A DNA stretch of 64,000 nt, taken from NCBI RefSeq assembly GCF_963678635.1, contig NC_087071.1, positions 39,697,797 through 39,761,796 on the forward strand, read 5' to 3'. Both the position numbers and the translations under genes were made by a program. Of this stretch, positions 55,029-64,000 are shown one piece after another (position 1 is the stretch's first letter; each line of letters begins with the position of its first letter). The notes under the pieces were generated by a model. That model was not told the origin of the DNA. It was given only the letters and a program-made list of their open reading frames with translations, and searched no databases. Origin of the DNA: Symsagittifera roscoffensis. Lineage: Eukaryota > Xenacoelomorpha > Acoela > Convolutidae.

Positions 55029-56567
55029 CTTTTGAGCTTCTCCATATTGTGAACTTTAGTTCTCCACCTTAGAAACGTCTCCATCATATCATCGGTCAGT
55101 TTTTTGTCCCAAATGATTCGCCGCTACCATGATGATTGCATGATGGGAAGTTAAGAACCGCCAAGAAACTAACTTAAACTAGCAAAGATTGTTTCTGTGA
55201 CTAAATTGCTTGCCTGTTTCTATGAGAGATCGTACAGAGTGATAGCAATTGCTACCAATCCTATATGCCACTCCTGTCATCCTGTAGGTTTCTATTGGTT
55301 TGTTGGGCAAAACTATCCAGAGAATTCGGTGGTACTCCTCATCCTTCTTGTTAAGAGCCATCTGATGATACATCTTTGCAATGTCTCCGGTGATTCCAAT
55401 GGGGAGCATCGGAACCTTAGCAGATGATCAAAAAAATTGACTTGAAGCTTTGGGCCAACCATCAGTGCTTCGTTCAACGAAATTCGAGTACTCCTTAGGG
55501 CACTAGCGTCAAAGACAACTCGTAGCTTTTTAGTTGTACTATCCTATAGAACGCAGTGATGGGGTAGATAACAGGTTCTTTTGTCTGACATTGCGAACTG
55601 TTCTGGGAGTACAACTTCTAGATGACACATGTCTCGAATTTCTTATATGAAGTCCCGATTTTGAGTGTACAAAGTTGAACACACGTTTACAAGAATTATC
55701 ACTAATGAATAACACCTATTTTAGCAATATACGGTATGATATACTCTTAGATATGAAATTGGACTACACAATTAGTAGAATTTTCCAAGAAATGTCACTT
55801 TCTGAATTAGAAACACTTCATCAACTATGTGAATTAGAAAGAACACAAATCCTACAATCACTCGCATTAGCAGTATTAAAAATACCCTACGCAGGATTTT
55901 TACTATCAGGAAATCGATCAAACTTTTGAGTGTACTGATGAAGTTTGCGTTCCAGACTGAAGAATCGTTTGAGTGCATTGATTTATACTCGCCGAGGATT
56001 CCAACGTTTGTCGTGAAAATCAAACTAGCGGAGTAGCGACCATCTGGCTGAGTTAAGATTGTTTTGTCGAAATGATCCTTAAAAAGCTCTCTTTCCTTCG
56101 TTTATGGGTTTCGGTTCAAAGGACCACCCGGACCAGTGGTTTCTCGTCGCAGCCTAAAACATTTCGGTAGCAGACCAACTCAGCTAGACGTGGCTGAGGT
56201 TTTACATTCAGTGTGATTCAACCGATCATTTGACTTGAAATCAGAGGGATGGGAACAACTTAAACCTGCTTCGTTGTGTATATCAAGACAATGAAGTTGA
56301 ACATGTTTTTTTTTCAAGAAGAAAAATCCTGCAAATGTCAATATAAATTCGTTAGTTTTTTGGTTTGCGCATGCCGCGAATTTCTAAATTTTACAGTAAA
56401 AGACCTCTAAATTTGTAGCAAAATTTGCAAATTTTTAAGTCGTTGAGTTTGTGCAATGAGCGCCGATTCGGCCTCAATCTGTCTAAACCAGAAACACGAG
56501 GCTCACTCAGCTGCTGATTCTTAATGTGGGTCAATTGTACGAGCTGTTGTGAAATTTTCGATAATTC
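55029..56567 (-). repeat. BEL/Pao array unit 4 (1,539 bp)
   Basis: Last unit. Homology stops at ATAATTC (56,567), where the next base would be the start of another unit. Unit 4 shares with units 2 and 3 several changes absent from unit 1, so unit 1 is the outlier of the array. Confidence 0.88.
55679..55926 (+). pseudogene. Captured env-like fragment, unit 4
   Basis: Same fragment and junctions; frame intact apart from the terminal junction TGA. Confidence 0.9.
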
Positions 56568-57440
56568 GATGTAAAATTTTATTACAAATAAAGGGGATAA
56601 ATCCCGAGTAGATTAAATCAGACGTTTGAAACAATCTTTGTTGGCTTAAATCAGTTTTGGCGGTTATTGATTCCAATTTATTTTTCATTCCTTTGTGTTG
56701 CTTGTTGCAAGTGACATTGCCCTCCGCCTGGAAAGAATCAAGTTTATTCATGACTGGAATTTTCATAGTTTGATGCAAGGTCGGATGAAGCAGCCCCGCT
56801 GATCTAGATCAATGAATTTCGCTGATCGGCATTGGTTGTCTCTCCCAAGGTACACTTCCACAGCCTGAGCTAATGGCCATTAAAGGGATGGGGGGTATGG
56901 TTGGTTTTCGTTCATCACGAGCGCAGCATCACCCACTTGCTCCATCGCTTGTAAACAACTCTATATGCTTGTGTGCCCAACGTTTGGCTGGATGTATTTC
57001 AAATAGCTGAAGTGTTCTTGTCGCCATTGGGGGCACTGGTTTTGGGAGGTACTGCATCTCTTTTCATGTCATAATAGTAGCTTTTGTTGGGTTCCACAGG
57101 TCCGAATCATCAGTCGCAATTGGACAGAGTGGTCGTGAGTTCAGAGGGCTTCAATGTCGCACAGTAGACTAGAAAGTTTCTCGTACGTCAAAACATTGTT
57201 TTCATGATTCTTTTCAGATGTGATTTTGCAAGTTTCACTTCTGATTTCCAGATTCCAACAAAGTGAGGAGATCCTGGGATAATCATTGTCCAAGTGATTC
57301 TAACCTATCTGCAGCATTCAGCATCGTTTATTTTCCGAACTTCTTGGTTGGGTTCATTTGGAGTTGCCTAGTTTTCTTTTAGTTCCAACAAAGTTCAGTC
57401 TATTGTCTGAGTACATCCTTGCTGTAGCATCCCGTATTAC
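56568..57440 (-). pseudogene. BEL/Pao integrase fragment
   Basis: On minus, about 57,300-57,000 translates in shifting frames to a Pro-Gly-Ser-Pro-His-Phe-Val-Gly-Ile-Trp block, then a Leu-Asn-Ser-Arg-Pro-Leu-Cys block. This is the usual order at the end of BEL/Pao integrase (PHFGG.W, LNSRPL). Frameshifts and stops make it a relic. It is probably the downstream part of the same element that was amplified. Confidence 0.7.
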
Positions 57441-57489
57441 GTCGCCAATCCGTGTTATTTCAATAGTCAGATTTGACTATTAGTGTACA

Positions 57490-57795
57490 TGGATTCCGAA
57501 TTCAAATGATATAACATGCACATGCCATGGATTCCGCGTTCAAATACTCGCATGGCGGCACGAACAGGCATATACGCAAAATCCCGGAATCCGGGACAAT
57601 CAATTAAACCACCGAAAATTGGCAAAATCCCGGAATCCATGGTATAGCGAACAATTACTTGAATTCGGAATCCAGGACATGGTCCCGGAATCCGAGCCAT
57701 TTTTACTCAACCACTAAACAAATAGTTGCTAAACAAATAATTGATAAATTCAATACAGTATAACCATGGAATCCATGACGTTGGAATCCAGTGAG
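57490..57795. repeat. GGAATCC-rich cluster
   Basis: About eight copies of GGAATCC or its complement, often as CCCGGAATCC, in 300 bp, interspersed with ATGGTATAG- and AATTCAAAT-like sequence. Similar motifs recur in the intron of the gene at 61.5-63.6 kb. Confidence 0.65.
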
Positions 57796-57815
57796 AAAAA
57801 TGCATGGAACCCAAG

Positions 57816-57930
57816 ATTTTTATATTTTTGAATTAATCTGGCAGAAGTTTACAGTTTTTAAGCAATTTTATTTTGTTTATATTTTTGAATTAATCTGGCA
57901 GAAGTTTACAGTTTTTAAGCAATTTTATTT
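57816..57930 (+). repeat. 56-bp tandem duplication
   Basis: TATTTTTGAATTAATCTGGC and what follows, through AAGCAATTTTATTTT, appears twice in direct succession. A further pair of related blocks (GATGAAAAAAGTTGTGGGT) lies at about 58,005 and 58,080. Confidence 0.85.
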
Positions 57931-58240
57931 TCTTTTTTGTTTAGTTTGTCCTACAAGTTATTATAACTGCAACTATTAACATACGTGCTAAAATACTGTA
58001 TTCCGATGAAAAAAGTTGTGGGTACAATCGTTTGATCAAACTTAGTTAACGAGCGTGCCGAAATACTGTACATGTACTTCGATGAAAAAAGTTGTGGGTG
58101 CAAATGTTTGAACTACTACTAGTAGTAACTACACGTATGTAACATACAGTATAAAGAACATAAAATTTATGGAACTTCCATTGAATGAGTGTAACACAAC
58201 TTGAAAAGTTTCTAAGGTAAAAAAGCTGAGCTTGTGAACT

Positions 58241-61016
58241 TCACATGTTGAACATGTATCGAGCAACTTTATCGCCATAATCGTATCGTAGCTGTTCGAA
58301 AGGCTCAATGTTTCTTCGGGCTTTGAATACAGCTAATCTTTTTGGCGGATCGAAGGCATTAAGAACAACTTCTATGATCTTAATATTCGCATCCAAATTC
58401 TTCTTGGAGTTTAGCGTGCTGTGATTAGCCAGTCGACCAAGACAGCGGTTGGTTGGATGCTCAACACACACTTCTGAAGAAGCATCGATGAAACGCTTCA
58501 CAGGCGCGCCAATTTCCAGCACAAATTCAGTCGGAACAGAACGGTTCCTTATCAAATCTTGATATGTTTTATCTGTCACGGCAACCCCATGGTAGTCCAT
58601 GATAATATCACCCTTCTGGAAGGCCTGTGTGCTGACAACGCCTGAATCAGAAAATGTTCAACATTTAAAGTTTACTCTATATTATGTAACACTGTTACAT
58701 GGCATTTTTGAATGGAATTCAAAAAACTGTATTGGTTGAAAACTTTATGACTTTTTAAAACTTTAAACTATAACGTTTGAATCACAAAAGAAATTTTTTT
58801 GAAAAAGAAACTTTTGAAAGTTTTGGAAACTTGTCGTCAACGTTTTCAAGAAACGCAAGATTACCTCTTCCGAAGGTAGGGAAAACAACATCACAAATGC
58901 CAACCCATTCTTGCGTATCACATCTGTGGGCCAGAAGCGTTTGTGCTTCCAATGAAAGAAAGTTTCCAGTGCCTTTATAACTAATGCCGCTGGAATCAGA
59001 AAGCGGCTTTTGTTGTCGCTTGCTTTTCTCTTTCTGCAGCATGGCGATTTGGGACATGACTTTCTTTAGGTCGTGATGAGTTTCCCATTTGTTTCGCTGG
59101 AAAAAACCCGACACGCGCGTCTCCGAAACAACAAAGTTTGGATACTGTTTCACAAAAGCTTGTGCTCTAATTGTCTGTCTAATGTATCTTTGTTGATCTT
59201 GTCTACATCGCACAGCTTTTTCAACATCTTTGTAGGTGTGATTGACAATCTGGAAAAACGTGAGCGTATTGTTTCATACATCCAATTGATAAATTGTGAT
59301 ACTGTATAAAAAAACTGTGAAGTACAAATCAGCTGAAACCGTCAAAACTTTCCGAAAGTTTCCGAGTCGAAACGTTTTTTAAATTAAAAAAATTCTTGGA
59401 AAATCAAAGTAGTACCTTCTTGTGAATTTCCTGCGTTTTGTGTTTCACCAGTTGAAATGCAGGATCTTTTGACAAAGTCATGAATTTTGCCACTTGACGA
59501 TCGAGCAATGTCTTGGGTCGCTTAGCAGGCGCCATTTGAGCAGAAATCTAAACAGATCCTTCTAGAACGAATTCCCCGTTGTGTTCAAATCATATTAGGA
59601 AGTTCAACTTCCACAGACTTATAAGTTAAAAGTTGAAACGTACCATGTCAGAAACTGTGGCGGCAATTCTATTCACACGAAACTTGGTGTTTCCACTGGA
59701 GTTCACAAAAAAAAGTTCTGTTTTGACTTGGATTGGTTGCTCAGGGAAAGATCGGGTGAAAGAAATCTTTTCTTCCGGGACACTCTGAGGTAAGAAATGT
59801 GGTCGAACTTCAGTGTGATAAAGTTTCAAACCCTGTACGAGCCATGGCGGCAAAATGTGATTCGAACGTTCAGTAGACACTAAACAACAAACAGTTTCAC
59901 AATTTTGAAAAAAAGTTATACGGAAGAAATTCAAGATGACTCACTTTCACTTGGTTCAATTGAAACCGTTATACAAGTATCGTCCTCATCTGACAATGCC
60001 ACAAACGCTTGTGCAACTGCATGAACAGACATGCAGCTTATGGTTTTTTCTAGCATTGATGGCACGACATAACAGTATAAGAAGGCTGTCACAAGTTGAA
60101 ATAACGAAACACGTTGTTTATGGGTTAAAAAACCCGATTCTTGGAAAACATCCAAGTGCTCTTTAACAAGTGTTTCGATTTCTTGCCTCTCGCAATTTTC
60201 ATTTTGGTCGTCTTTGGACGAAGCAGCTTCAAGTTGTTGAACGCGTGCAAGTTTTGCAGCTATCTAAACTCAAAACAAAAACTTTTAGTTGAACTACAAA
60301 AGTGAACAAAAACATTAGCTGAAAGTTTCCAACTCTTCACGGTTTGAGCATTAAAAATGCTTTTTGTTTCAAAACAAAAGGAATCTTACCTCGGTTTGCG
60401 AGTCATTGTTCGTTGGAATAACTCGTTTTGCCATATTCTCAGATGAAGAATCAGTCGGAGGCTCTGTACTTGAACTGCCAGCCTAAGTGGCAGTCGCTGA
60501 CTGCGGCGTGAACAGAGGTATTTCCCATGACAAAGTTGTTGATGAAAGCTGGTTTGAAGGAGTTGATTCTGAAGGTTGAGAAAAAAAACGACTGAGTTCT
60601 GTTCCATTGGCAGTGTAATCATCATGATGATCAGTGGGCTGGCTGGCAATTTGATTTCTATGAAAAAACGCGGGATCAAAAAGTGGTGGGTACACCACTG
60701 GCATTGGGCTAATGAAGTTTGAATACCCTTCACTTCGAGAAGATACTTGCTGCGGAGTCTCCAATGTGTGGTAAGTATTGTCATTATGATTAACATCTGT
60801 AATAATTGTACAAGGTTCAGCATAGGGCATAGGTCGGATGGGGGTTCCTAAAGGAATTTCCACAGATGGGAGCTGTGCAAAATTTTGGTCGAAACTCCGA
60901 GATGTACTACATCTGTTAGTAACAGACTGTTGACTAGATGGAGGTTCATTATGATCTCTATGGAAAACAGGAGTTTCAAGTTGCGCAGTATTCACAGCAG
61001 GAAGTTCGGAGTCCAT
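58241..61016 (-). CDS. SET-domain lysine methyltransferase gene (KMT5A-like), at least six exons
   Basis: Proposed coding exons on minus: 60,434 (or 61,016)-60,390; 60,263-59,945; 59,879-59,644; 59,547-59,416; 59,249-58,865; 58,641-58,241. All five introns are GT-AG and phases agree throughout; counting from the ATG at 60,434 gives 505 aa. The C-terminal SET domain has GRGV (formed across the last intron), GDIIMDYHG, LGRLANHS (NHS core) and RYDYGD, as in H4K20 methyltransferases of the KMT5A group. The preceding 370 residues are not recognised and do not look like KMT5A. A 177-codon frame from 61,016 runs in the same phase into the 60,434 region but for one TAG at 60,483-60,485, so the gene either starts at 60,434 or this allele is truncated. 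The first Met is thus uncertain. Confidence 0.8.
60483..61016 (-). CDS. Upstream 177-codon frame of the SET gene, ended by a single TAG
   Basis: ATG at 61,016; Ser/Pro/Thr/Gln-rich, probably disordered, no domain. The frame continues in phase after TAG 60,483-60,485 into the SET-gene exon, and I find no consensus donor (GTRAG) inside it that would splice the TAG away. It could be the N-terminus of the methyltransferase with a nonsense change, a separate upstream ORF, or readthrough. Confidence 0.5.
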   Translation of the reverse strand: MDSELPAVNTAQLETPVFHRDHNEPPSSQQSVTNRCSTSRSFDQNFAQLPSVEIPLGTPIRPMPYAEPCTIITDVNHNDNTYHTLETPQQVSSRSEGYSNFISPMPVVYPPLFDPAFFHRNQIASQPTDHHDDYTANGTELSRFFSQPSESTPSNQLSSTTLSWEIPLFTPQSATAT

Positions 61017-61134
61017 AGTTCAGGTTAACGAAACTTGGAATGAAATGAGAAGTGACTAGAAAGGATTGCAGAATCGAATGAATCACCCTCGGAGGGTGTT
61101 ACCAACAACTTACTATAATAGTATTTTTCAATAA

Positions 61135-61322
61135 TTGAAGTTCAATTGGTGTTCAATTGGTACTCAAATTGGTTGTGATAATATGCCATATTATACTATA
61201 TTATATTATACAGTGTATAATTGACTCTTAATTGCTGAATTACTGCAATAATATAAGATAGTATAATATGGCATATTATCACAACCAATTTGAGTACCAA
61301 TTGAACACCAATTGAACTTCAA
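61135..61322. repeat. Large palindrome (65-bp arms) in the divergent promoter region
   Basis: 61,135-61,199 and 61,258-61,322 are perfect inverted repeats by eye, around a 58-base AT-rich centre that itself pairs partly. Arms contain two TTCAATTGGT repeats. It lies between the starts of the two divergent genes (61,016 and 61,467). It could be a MITE or a shared regulatory or replication element; no clear target-site duplication flanks it. Confidence 0.9.
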
Positions 61323-61384
61323 TGATCGTTTCAATAGTCGTTTTATGCGGTTAAACCTAAAGGTTTAAATTGGTTGTTAAAAAA

Positions 61385-61420
61385 TATACTCATCATGACA
61401 ATTACTTATCATGAGTACAA
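61385..61420. other. Short hairpin near the plus-gene start
   Basis: TACTCATCATGA and TTATCATGAGTA face each other across about seven bases, 50-80 bases upstream of the ATG at 61,467. An operator-like or 5'-UTR hairpin is possible. Confidence 0.5.
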
Positions 61421-61466
61421 TGATTGTACTAAATATTATTCATTTAGATAAAATCGCTCCTACAAG

Positions 61467-63592
61467 ATGCTTCCATCATTGTTCAAGGAAAAAGAAGAAG
61501 TGCAAGTTCTTGATGAAGTGACGTACATTTGGGAAGCCGCTAGAATACTGGGTTTCATTAGTAACTGGGGTGTGAGTGTCAAATGGACTGAATGGAAGGG
61601 TCCACCCGTACAGATAACAATTCCAGAAGACCTTCGCGACAATCGGAGGATGAAACATTGGAAAATAAGAAAGACAATCAAAGTTGTTGAAGAGCCAGAT
61701 AGGGCTAAAAGAAGAAACAAAAAAGATCCACTTCTGTTCAACCCAAGATGCTTAACTCGCAATACAGATGTTTTTTTCTGTGCTGCTTGTGAAACAGAGT
61801 GCGTTGACAAATGCATTCTGATGACAGGGGTTGTACTGTACAACGATCCTTTCAAACGTGAATGTACATTGAGAATTTTGGACTCGGAGCACGATGAAAA
61901 CCCCCGAGAAGAACCAGAGGCTAACATATTGGTTGTAAAATACAATCAACTTCGAAATCAAGGGCTCTTTGAAGATACGCTTACATCTGAGGTACTTATT
62001 CGCTTTGAAAAACATCTTTCAAAACATCACTCGGAAAGAAGTTCAACTTCAAAAGAAGTTTTTTTGAATAGCTGAAATTGAAAAACATATTTTAACTTCA
62101 TTCATAATCTGTTTGAAATCGTGAATTATTTCAGACATCTTTTTGTGACACGGCTACTTTAGTTTTGGAGCCATGTGAGGTTCAAGATCATCAACGTAAT
62201 CCTACAAAAAGAGCTAAAAAAGACGAAAAAGAAATTGACATGCTGACACTTCTCGAAGCCACAGAAGACATAGTGCCTTTGACCTTTGTCCCTTGTTCCA
62301 ACGGTGTCCTCAAGGTTTGTTAACAAAATAATTACAAGCTTTGGAAGTGTGTGCCGCAATTTTTGCAGATGTCATAAAGTTAGGAATATATGTCTCAGCG
62401 CCCGATCAAAATAATTTGTATAAAAATTCAATTCTTTGTTTCTCAGGTTGGATCAACTGCTTTCTATGGAGGGGAAAATTGCAGAGTAGACAGCTTGGAG
62501 TTTGAAGGAAGGACAAAAAAGGCCTTTGCACAGTTGACATGCATAAATAACGAGGACATTTCTATAAGGATGCCTGCACTCTTGGTTCAGCTAGCTTGTG
62601 AAGACTACCTCAAGGTAAAGTTTTTTTAATGAAACATTCCGAATTTTTATTGTCCCCGATTCCATAAAATTTAACATTGCTTACGACTGAGAAACGATTT
62701 AGGAATTCATGTTCAAACCTTTAGCCATAAGGCCCGGAATCCAGTGTCAAATGACAAAACATTGCCAGTTTTTATCACAGGCTAAGGCCTACAATTTTCA
62801 TTTGAAACATTCCGAATTTGTCACGTCCCGGATTCCATGGAATTTAACAATGCTTACGACTGAGAAACGAACTAGGAATTCATGTTCAAACCCTTAGCCA
62901 TAAGGCCCGGAATCCAGTGTCAAATGACAAAACATTGCCAATTTTTATCACAGGCTAATGCCTACAATTTTTTTTATCGTTTTCAAAAACTGAAATACTT
63001 TGTTCAAAAGTACAGGATTTTGGCACGTAAAAATACAGGCTATTGCCTACAATTTTTATCGTTTTCAAAAACTCAAATACTTTTATTCAAAAGTACAGGA
63101 TTTTGGCACGTGACTAATTTTGTAACATTTCAGCATGAAACGTGTGACTTCAATGCAATTGAACATCCAATCAATTTATCGTTTGCGGTGTTTTCCGCCT
63201 TGAAACGTGCTGTTGGACTGGCTAGGGACAAAAACTCCATCACTTTCAATCTTGGACCCGTGACCAAACTAACAAGACAAATAATGGGTTTTTCGACAGA
63301 ATCCCAAAAGGAAGTGGTCAAGTTTAGTGCAGCAATATCCGAAGGAATTCGAGGCTGCCACAAATCTTGGGATTCTGTGTTGGGTAGCAGGTGGGATGTA
63401 TTGCCCGCACAAAAAGAGAATGGTCATGATACACTTATAAAGTATTTAAGGATTACAGAACACCGTGAATTCACAAGTTTCAACTTACGATGCAACGTTC
63501 AAACGTGCACAGGCCACTACGCAAGTGAAGAAGACTACCGGACTCTTTTTTCACACAACTTAGAACAGTCAAAACTCCATTATTTTTATTAG
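61467..63592 (+). CDS. Unrecognised four-exon gene (465 aa) divergent from the SET gene
   Basis: Proposed exons 61,467-62,057, 62,135-62,314, 62,447-62,614 and 63,134-63,592; all joins are phase 0 and total 465 codons plus TAG. Acceptors are TATTTCAG, TTTCTCAG and CATTTCAG; donors are GTTTTT (weak), GTTTGT and GTAAAG. The protein is mixed alpha/beta in look, with no signal peptide or membrane segment. It has a basic stretch at about residues 60-90, Cys-Ala-Ala-Cys-x-x-x-Cys near 108, a Lys/Arg patch in exon 2 and four scattered Cys in the last exon. I do not recognise the family. Head-to-head placement with the SET gene suggests shared regulation, or that the pair forms one mobile or selfish unit. 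Confidence 0.7.
62631..63118 (+). repeat. Two minisatellite-like duplications inside the last intron
   Basis: A 173-bp unit starting GAAACATTCCGAATTT occurs at 62,631 and again at 62,804, each with a CCCGGAATCCAGTG block. It is followed by an 80-bp unit (CAGGCTA..TGCCTACAATTTTT..GGATTTTGGCACGT) present twice at about 62,953-63,113. They account for most of the 519-bp intron; the other two introns are 77 and 132 bp. Confidence 0.85.
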
Positions 63593-64000
63593 TTCAACTA
63601 GTTCAAAGTTCCAGTGTTTTCGCGTGAATGTGATCAATTAAAGTTTCATAAACTTCAAACCTTGTTGACAATGTAACTTTTTTCAAATCCGAAAATTGGC
63701 AATCATCTTTTTCTCTCTTTTAAATGAAAAGAAAACAAATTGTTTGCAAACACTTCAATTGGAAATGTTTCTCATGAGGCTCATAGTAAGAGCTTTAAGC
63801 TATGTTTTTTTGACAGTGTCAGTACAAGCAGTACTGAAAAAAAATTACAGTATAATCATAATCATCATCATGTTGTTGTTGTTGTTGCCCTTCTGAGATC
63901 TATTCGTCGCTCGTTGTTGGGTCCAGGGTTTTGGGGAGTTTCAGGAATATTGCTGTCTTCTTCGGTTGCTTCCAGAGATCGGCTGGGGTTAAGTTCGTAG
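63593..64000. other. Downstream of the plus gene; no gene established
   Basis: It contains a CAT/GTT trinucleotide tract at about 63,860-63,890. The last 110 bases are more GC-rich and open in several frames, so a gene may continue beyond the window; it cannot be judged here. Confidence 0.35.

Overview
The window looks like AT-rich nuclear DNA of an invertebrate animal. It holds spliced genes with short GT-AG introns, acceptors of the TTTCAG or TTTAG type, Ty3/gypsy and BEL/Pao retroelements, minisatellites and large tandem arrays. The phylum cannot be fixed from sequence alone. Most of the 64 kb is mobile or repetitive DNA; host-type genes occur only at about 58-63.6 kb.

1-8,130 is a decayed, plus-strand copy (copy A) of a large env-bearing LTR element. 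It has a rearranged 5' part, relics of pol, two tiny membrane-protein ORFs, an accessory ORF (ORFx), an env-like gene and a last ORF, then an LTR at 7,750-8,130. 8,829-19,658 is a higher-order repeat array (R and S units) with clustered GAGCGGTTT motifs. 19,659-28,908 is gene-poor and contains a three-copy dispersed repeat, a lone LTR and short tandem duplications.

28,909-47,803 is the centrepiece: an 18,895-bp minus-strand LTR element (element 1) of the same family. Its 410-bp LTRs differ at one base by eye, begin and end TG..CA, and are flanked by a 4-bp CTTC duplication, so insertion was recent. In transcription order it encodes a basic 155-aa protein, a 1,096-aa Gag with a CCHC knuckle, Pol (protease, RT, RNase H, integrase; one in-frame TAA splits off the GPY/F tail), two small membrane proteins, a 376-codon open frame without any methionine codon (ORFx), an 872-aa env-like glycoprotein and a 601-aa Ser/Thr/Pro-rich protein. 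The distal ORFs are packed as a polycistron: two junctions are ATGA stop-start overlaps, and ORFx overlaps the env start. The small membrane ORFs, ORFx, env and last ORF are recognisable in the same order in copy A, so they are conserved parts of the family rather than chance ORFs.

48,283-49,152 is a hairpin followed by 32 copies of a 26-bp minisatellite. 49.7-57.4 kb is BEL/Pao pol debris. Its core is four tandem units of about 1.54 kb, each carrying a piece of the env-like gene embedded antisense in the BEL pol sequence. 58.2-63.6 kb has two divergent spliced genes: a SET-domain (KMT5A-like) methyltransferase gene on minus and an unrecognised 465-aa gene on plus. They are separated by a 65-bp-arm palindrome. 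GGAATCC-rich repeats lie beyond the SET gene and inside the last intron of its partner.
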